A stretch of 64,000 nucleotides of DNA from Symsagittifera roscoffensis (GCF_963678635.1 NC_087064.1:75420213-75484212), one strand, 5' to 3'; shown: positions 1 to 11,800, counted from the first letter of the stretch. Notes: generated by a model from the letters alone, not told the origin. A program made the numbers and translations.

Positions 1-1087
1 GTCTTTCAACTCACAGTTAATAACCTAACTAATAAAGAGAGTACCGTGATGATTCAATTTAGACGGTCAGCGTTCGTTTAGATTTTTTATCCAAGCTAAA
101 CTTCAGGGGGCAACTTTATCTTTACTGAATACAATAGCCTCACTTAACCATAACTTAATCTTGGTAAATTATCCGAATCATCATAAAAATCTAGATTATC
201 ATTCACAGAGTGAAGTACTGATAGCATGTTGAAACATAAACTACTTTACTAGAAAGTGCGGACGCATCTGAGCATAATATTTGTTCTTCGAAAGTAGAAA
301 AATAAATAAACAACTAAAAAGAATACTTGAGTGTATCAAAATTGAACTCAAAAGGTTCTTGAAACAAGTTATAGAGAATTTTAACTTTGCCATACCTTTT
401 TTGTCTTGTTATGATAAAACAAGTAATCTTTGTGAGAAATCGCAGCACTGGAAGCAAAAAATGTTAGTTGCATCAAGTATTCTGAGAAGTACAGCAAATA
501 GTAAATGCGAGATCTGATATTTTGAGCGAATTGAACTATGAGCAAAGGTTGATAATGAAAAAATGTTTGTTCTCAAAAACCCAATTGAATTCAAAATCAT
601 TAAAATTTATGCCTCAACCATTAATATTGTTCAAACTATGAAAAAAAGGTGTTTCAATTACACTGAAAAACTATTTTTTTTTCGTTCAATTAGAAGCTGA
701 AAAGTATCCAAAAAAAAAGAAAACGGATGGGGTTTTTCATATCTAAAAGGAACTTTTATCAGTCTCAACTGACTTAACTTAAAAGAAACAACTATTAAGT
801 TAAAAACAAAGTCATGAATAAAGTGGAGAAAAAACTAGCTTTTACTCCAACTGAAAGAAGGGTAAAATTTTGAATTTAATGATTTTTTCCAAGCAACAAT
901 TTTTACCACGAAAAAAGCCAGACATGGTTGGTTGAATTTTCAGGTTGATATAAAAATACCTTGACTAAAACATATTTGCTGAGAAAAAAATTTTGCGCCA
1001 AATTTTTATATCTTAACAGCCCATTTTTAAAAAGGAGTTTATTTTATAGGTGTCCTGACTATTTGCCCTTTTTCGTTTTCTATGCAG

Positions 1088-1241
1088 AGGTAACGAGCTG
1101 GGTTTGAAAAGAGCCTATGAAAACAACTGCGAGTTCAGCTTGACTCTCTTTTTAAAACCCGCTATGAGTTTTGTTGCAGCTAAATTAGTGGCACGAACGT
1201 TTGAGAGCGTTATTGAGGATATCGAGCATGTGGTGACCTGA
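1088..1241 (+). CDS. Candidate terminal exon on the plus strand, copy 1
   Basis: After the acceptor ttctatgcag there are about 50 open codons, including NELGLKRAYENNCEFSLTLF and FVAAKLVARTFESVIEDIEH, ending in TGA. GC content is above its surroundings. No partner exon was found, and the product is not recognised. Confidence 0.33.
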
Positions 1242-1365
1242 TTAGACCTTGAGCAGGGTTTGTCAGAAGTATAGAACTTTTACAATTAACTAATTTGCCT
1301 CATGAGTTCAGAGAAGTTAAATTAAAATCAAAACAATAGTCAAAACAGCCGGCAACCGTTATTAC

Positions 1366-1493
1366 CTGTGAGTCCCTGGAGACATACACTAGAAGCAGTC
1401 ACAAGAGTTGATACGAACGACAAAGGCCGTTGAAATTTGGCATCTTGGGGTGACATCAATTGTTCAAGGGAGCCACCCAAGCCTCTATACCTT
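1366..1493 (-). CDS. Candidate exon, copy 1
   Basis: Acceptor ttttacag, donor CTCACAG|GTAATA on the minus strand, with an open frame containing LGGSLEQLMSPQDAKFQRPL and SFVSTLVTASSVCLQGLTG. Starting with one base before codon AGG, it is phase 2, which fits the end of E32. That would place the SLC52-like gene inside an intron of the large gene, but I have no other support. Confidence 0.35.
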
Positions 1494-1494
1494 C

Positions 1495-3268
1495 TGTAAA
1501 TTTTTTTGTAAATTATGTTTTGGGGGTTGTCAGTATCTGAGGAGCTAGATTGGACTCTTTGACACAACTGGAGTGACATGTTTTGATTTTCGCTTTCTCT
1601 ACTTTACGCAATTTGTTTTCGGTATTTTTGAAGTGAACAAGGTTTGAGAAAGACGTAGTATCCTATATGAAGAATTGATCGAAGGTAATCAAGAAATTAA
1701 TGCTTAATTTGAGCATATAACGCGCGAATTATCAGTTTCACCGACTTATGGCGTCAAAGTAAAATGAGGCATACAACAAAATTTTATTTTCCCGGTGGCT
1801 GGGATGAGGTCAATTGAGTCTATGGGTGAGCAAATCGGCTTACTTTGAGCGCTTTTCAACAAAAAGAAAGGATTTTTACTGTGAATCCACCTTTGTTTTT
1901 CGTTTTTCCTTCTTGGAACGATCTGTTTTTTTTGTTCAGGTTTTACCTCGTATATTTTATACCCAGCCTAAGCATGAACGCGAATATTTGTTGCAATTTC
2001 CGAAAGAAACAAGTAATCAAATAGTTTCGAATTTCGTTAATTGGAGTCCCAGGTTGACTTGACAGGAAAAATTATCGCTAATTCAGAGATATCGCAGCGA
2101 TTACAGTCTAAGGTTCAGTCTATGATCAGGGTCACTTTAGCCATGATCAGGGCTAAGTCAACGCTGAATTAGCGCTAAATTTTCAGCTCTGATTCAGAGA
2201 TGGATTTTCCCTGCAATAACCCTGAAGACCTGAATTAAGGATATCTCATTCCTGAAAAATTACTGACTAGCCATTAGAAATTTCGAGAGAAAATCAGTCA
2301 TATTTTGAGGAAATAACAAAGAATCATAGTATAAAATAGTGAAAATCATGTTATAAATGGTGCAACAATGATCATGAAGTTTCTAGATGCTAGTTCTTTA
2401 CCCCAGTTCACAAAATGGTTCCCAACCGACATTCTCTTATGTGTAACATTGTCTTCGCTTCGTACTTTTGTGCCTTTCAAGGGAAGATCCAAGTTAATTT
2501 TCACGAAATCCCGAAATTTTATCCGTCATACTCGCTCTTGAATTTAATAACTAATCGAGCACCAGCACATTTTTTAAAAATCTTCTTTTGTGTAAGGTAT
2601 ATTACTTGCAGAGACTGATACTGAGCTTTTGGACCTTTCAGAATAAAGTTTCTAATAACTTCTTCGATACCTGAGTAATCGGGGCCTACCATTTTTTGAT
2701 GAGATTCTCGTTTTTCGTTGAGTTAATACACAGAAGCATTCGTTCTAATATCGAACCTTGTTAACAATAACTTAAGACACGCCTAAACAGCCACTCGCTG
2801 GTATTCAACCCTGAGAGACTCTTAACCTCAAGTATGAGTATCTGAGTCGTGAGAGAATTAGGAGATTTTTTGTCCAAAATCTTTTGTATCATCTCAAATT
2901 TAATATTTAAATCGTGGAATCTGCCATTTTCAGCAAGTTTATTAGCAACAAAAAAAGCTGTTTAATTGTGGAGTTCTGCAATTGAAATGCACTTGTACAG
3001 TTATTCCAGCTTCATGTGTCAGATTTTGGAAAAGTGAACTACTTTGTATGAAATTTTCAGACAACTTGCTACGGAAGAATCTTGCACTTATTATTTTGCA
3101 ATCAAAAGAATTTTCATTGGAAGCTCTATCATTAAAAAATGAAATTTCAGTTCTGATAATTTTTATTTTCAACAGAAGGCTGGGCTTAGCGATATTCGAC
3201 GCAATCAAACACACATCGGTTCAAACGTGAAGGACAAGTAACTCAACATGGGTCTTTGGATGGATTAA
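1495..3268. other. Single-copy AT-rich stretch between the duplication copies
   Basis: No convincing gene is seen. It holds the 2062-2216 foldback. A short acceptor-preceded frame at 3179-3229 (RLGLAIFDAIKHTSVQT, stop) is too small to call. Confidence 0.5.
2062..2216. repeat. Small foldback element
   Basis: The left end begins CAGGAAAAATTATCGCTAAT and the right end, reverse-complemented, begins CAGGGAAAATCCATC; both sides share CTAATTCAG and TCAGAG blocks. TGATCAGGG occurs twice inside. Consistent with a short inverted-repeat (MITE-like) element. Confidence 0.45.
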
Positions 3269-4355
3269 GTCTTTCAACTCACAGTTAATAACCTAACTAA
3301 TAAAGAGAGTACCGTGATGATTCAATTTAGACGGTCAGCGTTCGTTTAGATTTTTTATCCAAGCTAAACTTCAGGGGGCAACTTTATCTTTACTGAATAC
3401 AATAGCCTCACTTAACCATAACTTAATCTTGGTAAATTATCCGAATCATCATAAAAATCTAGATTATCATTCACAGAGTGAAGTACTGATAGCATGTTGA
3501 AACATAAACTACTTTACTAGAAAGTGCGGACGCATCTGAGCATAATATTTGTTCTTCGAAAGTAGAAAAATAAATAAACAACTAAAAAGAATACTTGAGT
3601 GTATCAAAATTGAACTCAAAAGGTTCTTGAAACAAGTTATAGAGAATTTTAACTTTGCCATACCTTTTTTGTCTTGTTATGATAAAACAAGTAATCTTTG
3701 TGAGAAATCGCAGCACTGGAAGCAAAAAATGTTAGTTGCATCAAGTATTCTGAGAAGTACAGCAAATAGTAAATGCGAGATCTGATATTTTGAGCGAATT
3801 GAACTATGAGCAAAGGTTGATAATGAAAAAATGTTTGTTCTCAAAAACCCAATTGAATTCAAAATCATTAAAATTTATGCCTCAACCATTAATATTGTTC
3901 AAACTATGAAAAAAAGGTGTTTCAATTACACTGAAAAACTATTTTTTTTTCGTTCAATTAGAAGCTGAAAAGTATCCAAAAAAAAAGAAAACGGATGGGG
4001 TTTTTCATATCTAAAAGGAACTTTTATCAGTCTCAACTGACTTAACTTAAAAGAAACAACTATTAAGTTAAAAACAAAGTCATGAATAAAGTGGAGAAAA
4101 AACTAGCTTTTACTCCAACTGAAAGAAGGGTAAAATTTTGAATTTAATGATTTTTTCCAAGCAACAATTTTTAGCACGAAAAAAGCCAGACATGGTTGGT
4201 TGAATTTTCAGGTTGATATAAAAATACCTTGACTAAAACATATTTGCTGAGAAAAAAATTTTGCGCCAAATTTTTATATCTTAACAGCCCATTTTTAAAA
4301 AGGAGTTTATTTTATAGGTGTCCTGACTATTTGCCCTTTTTCGTTTTCTATGCAG

Positions 4356-4509
4356 AGGTAACGAGCTGGGTTTGAAAAGAGCCTATGAAAACAACTGCGA
4401 GTTCAGCTTGACTCTCTTTTTAAAACCCGCTATGAGTTTTGTTGCAGCTAAATTAGTGGCACGAACGTTTGAGAGCGTTATTGAGGATATCGAGCATGTG
4501 GTGACCTGA
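4356..4509 (+). CDS. Candidate terminal exon on the plus strand, copy 2
   Basis: Identical to 1088-1241 within the direct duplication. Confidence 0.33.
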
Positions 4510-4633
4510 TTAGACCTTGAGCAGGGTTTGTCAGAAGTATAGAACTTTTACAATTAACTAATTTGCCTCATGAGTTCAGAGAAGTTAAATTAAAATCAAA
4601 ACAATAGTCAAAACAGCCGGCAACCGTTATTAC

Positions 4634-4762
4634 CTGTGAGTCCCTGGAGACATACACTAGAAGCAGTCACAAGAGTTGATACGAACGACAAAGGCCGTTG
4701 AAATTTGGCATCTTGGGGTGACATCAATTGTTCAAGGGAGCCACCCAAGCCTCTATACCTTC
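4634..4762 (-). CDS. Candidate exon, copy 2
   Basis: It is the same exon as 1366-1493 but one base longer at the 5' edge, with a different upstream intron and acceptor (tttttgcag). The extra base makes it phase 1, so copies 1 and 2 could not follow the same exon in frame. Confidence 0.33.
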
Positions 4763-4854
4763 CTGCAAAAATTCAAATTGACTCCGCGAATCAGAAAATC
4801 ATGATTGTTGAGGCTGTTGGAAAAACTCAGAGGTATGGTCGGAAGAAATATCGT

Positions 4855-5265
4855 TTTTGTGATCAGGGGCGAATCTAGGATTTTCTCGAGGGGGGGGGGG
4901 GGGGGGGGGGGAAGGGAGGGAGGGCGGATTTTCAAAAATTTTGCCGACTTTTTTTTAGGTTGAACATATTGATTTTCCAAGATCTCTCAAAGTAACAAAA
5001 AGACTCTGTGTTTGCCAAATTTTCAGCGGTGCAGGCAAAATTTTGAAAAAACAGGCAAAAAGGCGTTTTTAAGCTTCTCCCGGTAAATGTTTACCGAAAA
5101 ATTGCGTTTTTTGGCGCGCGCTCTCCTCTCAAAATTAATACATATTGGCGCCTTCAGAAAACTTTTAGAGTGCGTCATCAAAAATGGATACCTCAAAATA
5201 GTTCAAAGGGTGATGACCCTTTTAGTCAGCAGGGTGCCACCCTAGAGGGTCCCAATTTGGAAGAT
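4855..5265 (+). repeat. R2 dispersed repeat with a poly-G tract
   Basis: It starts GGGGCGAATCTAGGATTTTC followed by 20 or more G, then Phe/Lys-like AT blocks, GGCGCGCGCTC, TTGGCGCC and a CATTTTTG-type block. The same order recurs at 33735-34110 and, diverged, at 24950, 28635 and 40610. Probably a non-autonomous mobile element. Confidence 0.6.
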
Positions 5266-5814
5266 GAAAAAAGCCAATAATGCAAAAACTGGCTTACCCT
5301 GTGTATGGGGGATTTTAGGGGCCAGGCAGTACCTGCAGTTTTCCATTTCCTTGCTTTCATGTTTAAATTTTAGATTTCTTCGAGTTTTTAACTAATGACT
5401 TCTTGATTAAGAGCCTTGTCCCCTTTTAATATGTTTCTCTCGACACGAATTTTAGGTTTAAATTTTGTGGCTGTTATTTTGTTCATGCATTTTTGAACTC
5501 GTTTTTATTTGGCACAAGTCTTAATGGTTCCACATTTTTTTTCAAGCGGAAATGTTCAACGGAATTATATTTCATCTTTATGAAGGCATCGTGTTCTACG
5601 AGGATATCAGAGAATCTGGGGCAAATTTTTTTATTTATTATCTGGTGCAAGATGTCACTGGCAAGTTGTCATTTAAGGCAAAATATAATAGGACAATTTG
5701 GGCTGGAACAAGTTTACTGGGGGCAAAATGACATGTAACCGTTCTTTTATCAGAAATGTTTTGACATCCTAAACTTCTCCAGATATTTTACCCGTGATCT
5801 GGTAAAATTTCAAG

Positions 5815-6092
5815 AGTTTTGTTGCCTGTGATTTTTTTCATTAAGTTAGGAGGGTATGAAAATTGCCATTTTTTGACAATGAACGCGCGATGTATTGTAC
5901 AATGAACGCGCGCGATAAAGGTAGGAGGGTTAAAAATTGCCAATTTTGGTTATTGAACGCGCGATTCCAAATCGAATCAAAACCAGCTATTCGGATTTGC
6001 ATTGATTTTTCTTACCACATGATTTTTTTTCTCTTTTTTTTGGAATTTCATCAAAGAACGGCTTTGCCCTGATACGAGCAGTCTTGTCATTA
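5815..6092 (+). repeat. R1 element, right-hand part
   Basis: It contains GGGTATGAAAATTGCC and AATGAACGCGCG blocks (the latter repeated three times) and ends GCTTTGCCCTGATACGAGCA, as do the other R1 copies. The left end is missing. Confidence 0.6.
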
Positions 6093-6222
6093 AGGTTTCT
6101 ACAATAATTTTGCGTTTTATTTCGGATAAAGTTTATAATTCTGATAAAAATGTCAATCAAGGCAGTGTGATGTTTGATATTAAGATCATCAAATTCAAAT
6201 CTCGGTGTGGCAAAAGAAGATT

Positions 6223-6228
6223 TTTATT
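6223..6228 (-). terminator. Candidate polyadenylation signal of the SLC52-like gene
   Basis: AATAAA on the minus strand, about 130 bases after the stop codon, in AT-rich sequence. Confidence 0.45.
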
Positions 6229-6354
6229 TAGTAAAATGAAAATTCTATTAAATCAATGAATATTTTCTCAATTTTTCCAATCAATATTTCATTTCTGTTA
6301 GTCTGTGTTTTTGTCGCAGAGCTCCTCCGAAATTGTGTTCCTTCGTAACGGACT

Positions 6355-7614
6355 TCATGCATCTTCGTCAGTGAATATATTGGTGAAGCTGATAATGCAG
6401 AAGCAGATAAGACCTAGCACAGTAGATGCTGCTTGTGATAGAACTACACCCCATTTAAAAGCTCCTGGACCACCTGAGTTTTGTAAGCTATGAAGTGCTG
6501 ATGCGTAGAGCAGGTAGCACAGAAATGATTCTGAACCCCACATAATAATAATGCACGCTTGCATTAATGCACTGTCTATGAATGGAGGATGCGGACTCTC
6601 CAGTGCAATAAGTGTCAGAATAGCAAATATTGTGCACAAAGTTGAAATAAGCGTAACGAATGTGATCTTTCGCTCTGCCGGTTTGAAGTGCGCAAATAGC
6701 CCTGTGAGAGGTAAGGTCACGCCCCAAAGGAGAACTGACAAAGTGTAACACCTTTGATTGTAGGCAAGAGCGGTGAAGGTGAAAAACGTGGGCGAATACG
6801 CGCAGAGACTTCCCCACGAAAACATTGCCACCCCCCACAAGAAGTATTTCTGGTTAGAAACTGCATTAAGTGGAGAATATTCGGAAATCTCTCGTTCAGC
6901 TGGTTTTTCAGTTTGAAATTTTTCATTTATATAAACCAGACACTGAAGGAAAACAAAAGACAAAGAAGATACAAATAATATTCCCAGAATAACGGAGAAT
7001 GCAACTTGAGGTCCGAATAAAAACTCAAGCGACATTTTCGATATAGCACGTTCAGTCTCTTGTAGAGGTTGTGTGGGCTTGAAAGCCACGCGATACCCTT
7101 GTAGGCATGACATGATAGTTGTAACAGCTCCACTGGAAACTTGACCCACGATTCCGGCTGTCAGAAACGGCTCCGGGTAATCTTGTTCCAAGTGCATAAA
7201 AAACACAGTTGACCTCAAGGAATCGATTCCAAACAAAAGTCCAGCGTGTATTATAAACCCAATACTCAAATCGTAACTAAACAAACTAGTTGCTATCGTT
7301 TTGTCCCACATAAATATCAGGGAAGTGCCTATAATAACTCCCAATAGATTACATACATGCACGGTGTTTCGGAGCCCAAACTTGATTGCTAGAGGTGTCG
7401 CGAACAAACTCAGTTTCCCAATGCCATTTAGAACAGCAGTAAAGGCACCCAAATCCCATCCCTCTGGGGCGTAGGGAACCAAATATGGCAGCTCAATATA
7501 AATGGAGTCAATATACAGACAACAACTGATAGCGCTGAGCAAAAGTAACGCGAACACAATATTGTTGCGTCTATGATCTGGAAGAATCTTTTTAAACTTT
7601 TGATTTTCGAACAT
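6355..7614 (-). CDS. SLC52-family (riboflavin transporter-like) membrane protein, intronless
   Basis: The 419-residue protein has about ten or eleven hydrophobic segments. Its first segment is followed by IELPYLVPYAPEGWDL, which matches the ELP...PEGW signature after the first helix of SLC52 riboflavin transporters. The middle loop is hydrophilic (FQTEKPAEREISEY), as in the family, and the C-terminal helix pair matches in pattern. SLC52 proteins carry riboflavin across the plasma membrane and are usually about 450 residues, so this is near full length. The start ATG is followed by FENQKFKKILPDHRRNN, a basic cytosolic N-terminus. The closest animal homologues have several introns, so an intronless copy could be a retrocopy or an intron-poor lineage. 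Substrate is inferred from family only. Confidence 0.78.
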   Translation of the reverse strand: MFENQKFKKILPDHRRNNIVFALLLLSAISCCLYIDSIYIELPYLVPYAPEGWDLGAFTAVLNGIGKLSLFATPLAIKFGLRNTVHVCNLLGVIIGTSLIFMWDKTIATSLFSYDLSIGFIIHAGLLFGIDSLRSTVFFMHLEQDYPEPFLTAGIVGQVSSGAVTTIMSCLQGYRVAFKPTQPLQETERAISKMSLEFLFGPQVAFSVILGILFVSSLSFVFLQCLVYINEKFQTEKPAEREISEYSPLNAVSNQKYFLWGVAMFSWGSLCAYSPTFFTFTALAYNQRCYTLSVLLWGVTLPLTGLFAHFKPAERKITFVTLISTLCTIFAILTLIALESPHPPFIDSALMQACIIIMWGSESFLCYLLYASALHSLQNSGGPGAFKWGVVLSQAASTVLGLICFCIISFTNIFTDEDA

Positions 7615-8027
7615 TGAGCTTAGAACATGTAAGAACTTTAAATGTTAAGGCTCGTGGTTTTCAACTTATAGTTTTCTTTTAAGTTTGAGAGAATGAGTTC
7701 ACAACTGCACGCAAAATCAGATTTCGATTTTTAATATGCATGACGTTTTTGGCTTTTTAATGTTCTAAATGTGTAACACGATTAATGATTCTATATTATT
7801 TTCTAAAAAGACCAGTATCTGTCAAAAACGGATTTTTTTATGTACACGTACAAAAAAATTAAGTCATATCTTTTTGGCGTGTGACCCTTGTCTCGTTAAT
7901 TGATATTCAAAGTTGTTTGTTTTTAACTAAAAAAGGAAGTCGTAAATTAGAACAGACGTGGTCAAAATTTTAAGAAAGGTAAAGCCTGACGCACATGGCT
8001 TGTAATTCGCAATCGTTTTCAACGGCG

Positions 8028-8385
8028 CACAGACAATTCGGCCGAAGACAATTCAGCCAATTTGAAATTCAGACAATTCAGCCAAAAGTATACAGACAAT
8101 TCAGCCAGCTTTACAAAACGCTCGATTCGAAAGAAAAAATCGGAATTGAAGATATTTCTCGGTTTAAGGTCGCCGCTGGGCGCGTTACGCGCGCGTCGTC
8201 GCTTCGCGGCGATAACCGGCTCTAAATTTCGTATAGAGTCCTACCCTCTGTTGGCAAGCTCGCAACACGCTGGCGCGACTGCGGCGGTCACTCTTATTGG
8301 CTGAATTGTCTCTGGCTGAATTGTCTGCATACTTTTGGCTGAACTTCAAATCGGCTGAATTGTTTTTGGCCGAAATTTCTGGACG
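8028..8385. mobile_element. Foldback element with tandemly repeated arms
   Basis: The left arm (8028-8112) repeats GACAATTCAGCC several times; the right arm (8298-8380) is its reverse complement with GGCTGAATTGTC repeats. Both arms share the AAAGTATACAGACAATTCAG block (one base different). The core is GC-rich with GCGCGTTACGCGCGCG. No coding potential. Confidence 0.7.
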
Positions 8386-8775
8386 CGTTTTCAACAATTA
8401 AAAGCAGAGCAAAACATCGTGGCTCAAAAATACAATGATTGCAAATCTACAATCAAGTCTTGCTTTTATTGCGCTATAATTGCGATTTCAAACTTGACAT
8501 TTTTTTTGTTGATTTTGCATTTACATATCAGAACAAAACTTTTTCTCCAATTGTGCCCTTACAAGGGCCTTACCGAGCAATTACAAGATCTATTTATTGA
8601 ACATGAAATAACATCAATAATTTATCACTTCAAATAATATTTGTTTAAACTATTGTGATATGATTCAGCACTAAAAACACACGTCAGTTTTTTTCAACTT
8701 TGTTCAGAATGATTTGCAGATGAAAGTATTTAGGAATCAATTCGAATTCCGTGTGTCATTTAGCCGGCACAACAC

Positions 8776-8860
8776 CTTGACCAGGAGTAGACCATCCGAT
8801 ATGAAGCAAGGTCGTCGGGGTCAGACCCGTGCCACAACATCCAAATGCCGTCTTGGTTGG
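8776..8860 (-). CDS. E32: last large-gene exon I can place
   Basis: Acceptor tgtcttttag, donor CAAG|GTGTTG, phase 1 to 2 (TCCTG|GTCAAG is an alternative in the same phase). The peptide ANQDGIWMLWHGSDPDDLAS is followed by YRMVYSW. The gene must continue 5' on the plus strand, but no convincing next exon was found before the SLC52-like gene. Confidence 0.7.
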
Positions 8861-11800
8861 CTAAAAGACAAACATGTACTTAACATTCCCCTGGTCGAGG
8901 TTTGCGATTTATGTTTCGATCGAGGCGGTTCGAACAGATGTCAGAGTTCGACCGAAAATCCATAGTTGAGAAAACCCTGCGTCGAACGCAGTCGGAATGT
9001 TTTTTTTTTTGGTCGAAAAAACTCGGTCGAAACGTTTTTCCTCGGTCGAACTTGGTCTAAATGTTCTTCCTCGGTCGAACATAGTCGAAACATAGACAGC
9101 TTGGGTCGAGTCGGTCGAAAAATATCGAGCCTGGGTCGAGGCGGTCAAAACATACCATTTTTGGTCGAGTCGGTCGAAACATAATAGGGCAACAAGCCGA
9201 AGGGCCAACGAGCCGAGAAAAAATTACAATTCCAATCAGCAAAACTAATGTGCAATCTGATGTAATTTACTTTACTCTGATGTAATTTCGTCTTGAAGAT
9301 ATGTCGGTTTTTAAATATGGCGGTTTGTTGAACAGTCGCCATTTCTTCAACCTATAGTTTTTTATAGTTATCTGTTGAGATGATGAATATTTGTTTGTCT
9401 GATTGTACTGTCCGCTCATCTCATTTTGATGTTACGTCCCATATTATTCTCTACTAAGGGTTAGTCAATGTTTCCCAGAACTTGTTACTCGAGTCGTGAA
9501 TCACCACAGGTAACCGTAATGGTAAAGGGATAATTTTTTGTCTATCTTACCCCTGAAGTCTATGTCCGACCAGGAGAGAGTGAGTTCGGATCCGACATCT
9601 CTCGGGTCTACACTGGGGAAGTCGTCTGGAATCACGACTGCCGGCGCAAAGAACTTGCTCGATTCACGCCGTGCTTCCCACCAGTCCTAAATCCATCATT
9701 GCAATTTTTGTGACACTGAAGTTAATTGTGACACAGAATTTTTCCATGAAAAAAGCGGAAATTCGTTTAGTCTGGTGGCTTGTTTTTTGCCTCGATTAGG
9801 TTCTGTCTAAAATTGAATTTCCGGGGTAATATGACTAAGACTCCGCCTCTCAATTGACTGTTAAGTGGTTTGAGGACAATTAGGCTCCAGCTGGCTGTTT
9901 AAGGGTGATGTAACATTACTCAACCCAGAAATTAAGCACAAAAATAGCTTGCAATTCTTAACCAGGAAAACAACAGCCTTTTTCCCGTTCAAAGCTAGCA
10001 AAGCTATAATCAGAGCTTGTATATTGATTCTTTCTCTCTTTGCTAAATCATCTTAGCTTAACCTTAAAACTTTTATCATCGAGCGATCATTTGAATAATT
10101 TTAGCGCGAATTAGGGTCCTCCATGGCATGATAAATATTAAAACGGGAACAAATCGCAGTAAGACATCTGATAGCAATACTATTTTTGATAATTTATCTT
10201 AAAGTTTGCATGTGAGTCTATTTGGTCTTTAGCGTGAATTTATTCCAGGGCTTCAGTTATGCTCAAAATCTATTAAACATTAAACACGCCATCATGATCA
10301 GCGTCGTGACCATGACACAGCGTCGGCCTTCTGCCCCCCCCCCCCCCCCCCAAAAAAAAATCCGTCTTTGACATCATGCAAGGGTACCTGTGTCTGCGCA
10401 GATCTCCAGGTGATTCCGGCGTCGTCACTTGACAGGTATGCCATCATGCTTTGACCCACTGCGAACACCCGGAAGTGGGGGTCGAACAGGTAGCCAATAA
10501 CACTGTGGATTATGTCTGGAAGACCTAGACAACAATAAACATATTTTATGAGATATTGCTGTTTTTATTCAAAATAGGGATATGCATAATTTTTGTATGA
10601 ATAGCACTGATATTCTTTAAAAGCATTTGCGTTTTCTTAGACCACCTCCACCATTTTTCATCGTTTATTTTGCTAAAATGGTCATTGTAACCTGAAGTTT
10701 GAAAAGCAAGTCAAAACTGCGTTTCCAGAATCAGTGGGAAAAATAAAATATTTCTACGAAACTTAGAATTCTACAGAACTTGAAAATATGATTTTAGGCT
10801 ATCACTCACGTGACCACACAAAGTGACCTGAAACTTCATCCATCATCATCCGCATACACTTGTTTGAACTCCTGTGAAAACACGCATCGATTCTTCACCT
10901 ATCTCCGTTAATTCTATGTCATTTTTTCAAGTACAATTGTTAAATGCTACTGAAAAACTTTATTTCAAGCATGGGACTAGCAAACATATATTTTTCACAG
11001 ACAAAGTAAGTGTGCTAATAAACACAAAATTAATTTAAGCAGCAGCAAAAATGTAATTAATACAAAATGGTTTTTTATTGTGTACCCGTGCAGGTCTTTT
11101 TCGCACACGTAGAGTACCCTCCTCTCGTGATCCACCAAGAATCCCCTGTCATAGGCCTCAGGCACCACCACCTTCTGAGGGCATGCTCCTGAAACAGTCT
11201 CTATGTCTGCTTTTGACATTTATAACAAGACGTGGTTTTCCTATGATTAATTAATATATCAAAAAAGTTGATTCCAAAAAAATCACCATCGAGGTATAAG
11301 TTCAAAAAAGCCAGGCTTTTAAGCAATAAATCAACATTGGAGTTAAATTTAGGAAGTTTGCAAGCGGAGAACCAAAACACAACAATTGCCTCAGCTCAGG
11401 ACTAAAAATCATAACCTCGTCATTCAAAAAGTTCTTTTTATTTCATGTCGAAAAAGACCAAATGAAACTTTCTAAATCAACCAGTCAAACAAGCAAAACA
11501 GCCTTGAAGGCAACTCTCCTCCTTATAACGATCACCCATCTTGGCCCAAACTCACGTTCTATGCCAGAGTTAGCGTCGTGTTCCTTCTCCAGACAGCCGT
11601 AGATGTCGAATCTGAAGGCGGCGATGTTCGCCCTCCCGTCCAGGGTGTCTCGGTCGAGTTCGTTGAACTGCAGTCTCAGCCACGTGCTCTTGATCGGGTA
11701 GGCTATGTCGAAGTAGCGCAGTTTGTGTTTGCCGAATTTACCAAGGGGATGGCTCTCGTTGACCATGTGCTGGCAAAAAACAACTGGTCATGAAATTTTC

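Larger units (their letters stand above)
1..1494. repeat. Direct duplication, copy 1 (may start before the window)
   Basis: This interval recurs at 3269-4762 with an offset of 3,268 bp throughout and no indels. I noticed one base difference (906 C versus 4174 G). The identity stops abruptly after 1494. Confidence 0.92.
3269..4762. repeat. Direct duplication, copy 2
   Basis: It is near-identical to 1-1494. The 1,774 bp between the copies is single-copy. The right end coincides with a minus-strand splice acceptor, described under the candidate exons. Confidence 0.92.

Noticed and set aside
1-4762. The 1.5-kb direct repeats as LTRs of a retroelement
   Set aside because: The 1.8 kb between them has no retroelement coding, the ends are not TG...CA, and homology ends at an exon edge.
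4753-4980. Proline-rich minus-strand frame
   Set aside because: The prolines come from translating the poly-G tract of an R2 repeat.
10388-11188. A non-canonical GG-AG intron between E28 and E30
   Set aside because: The phase mismatch disappears once the 62-bp exon E29 (10810-10871) is placed; all junctions are then GT-AG.
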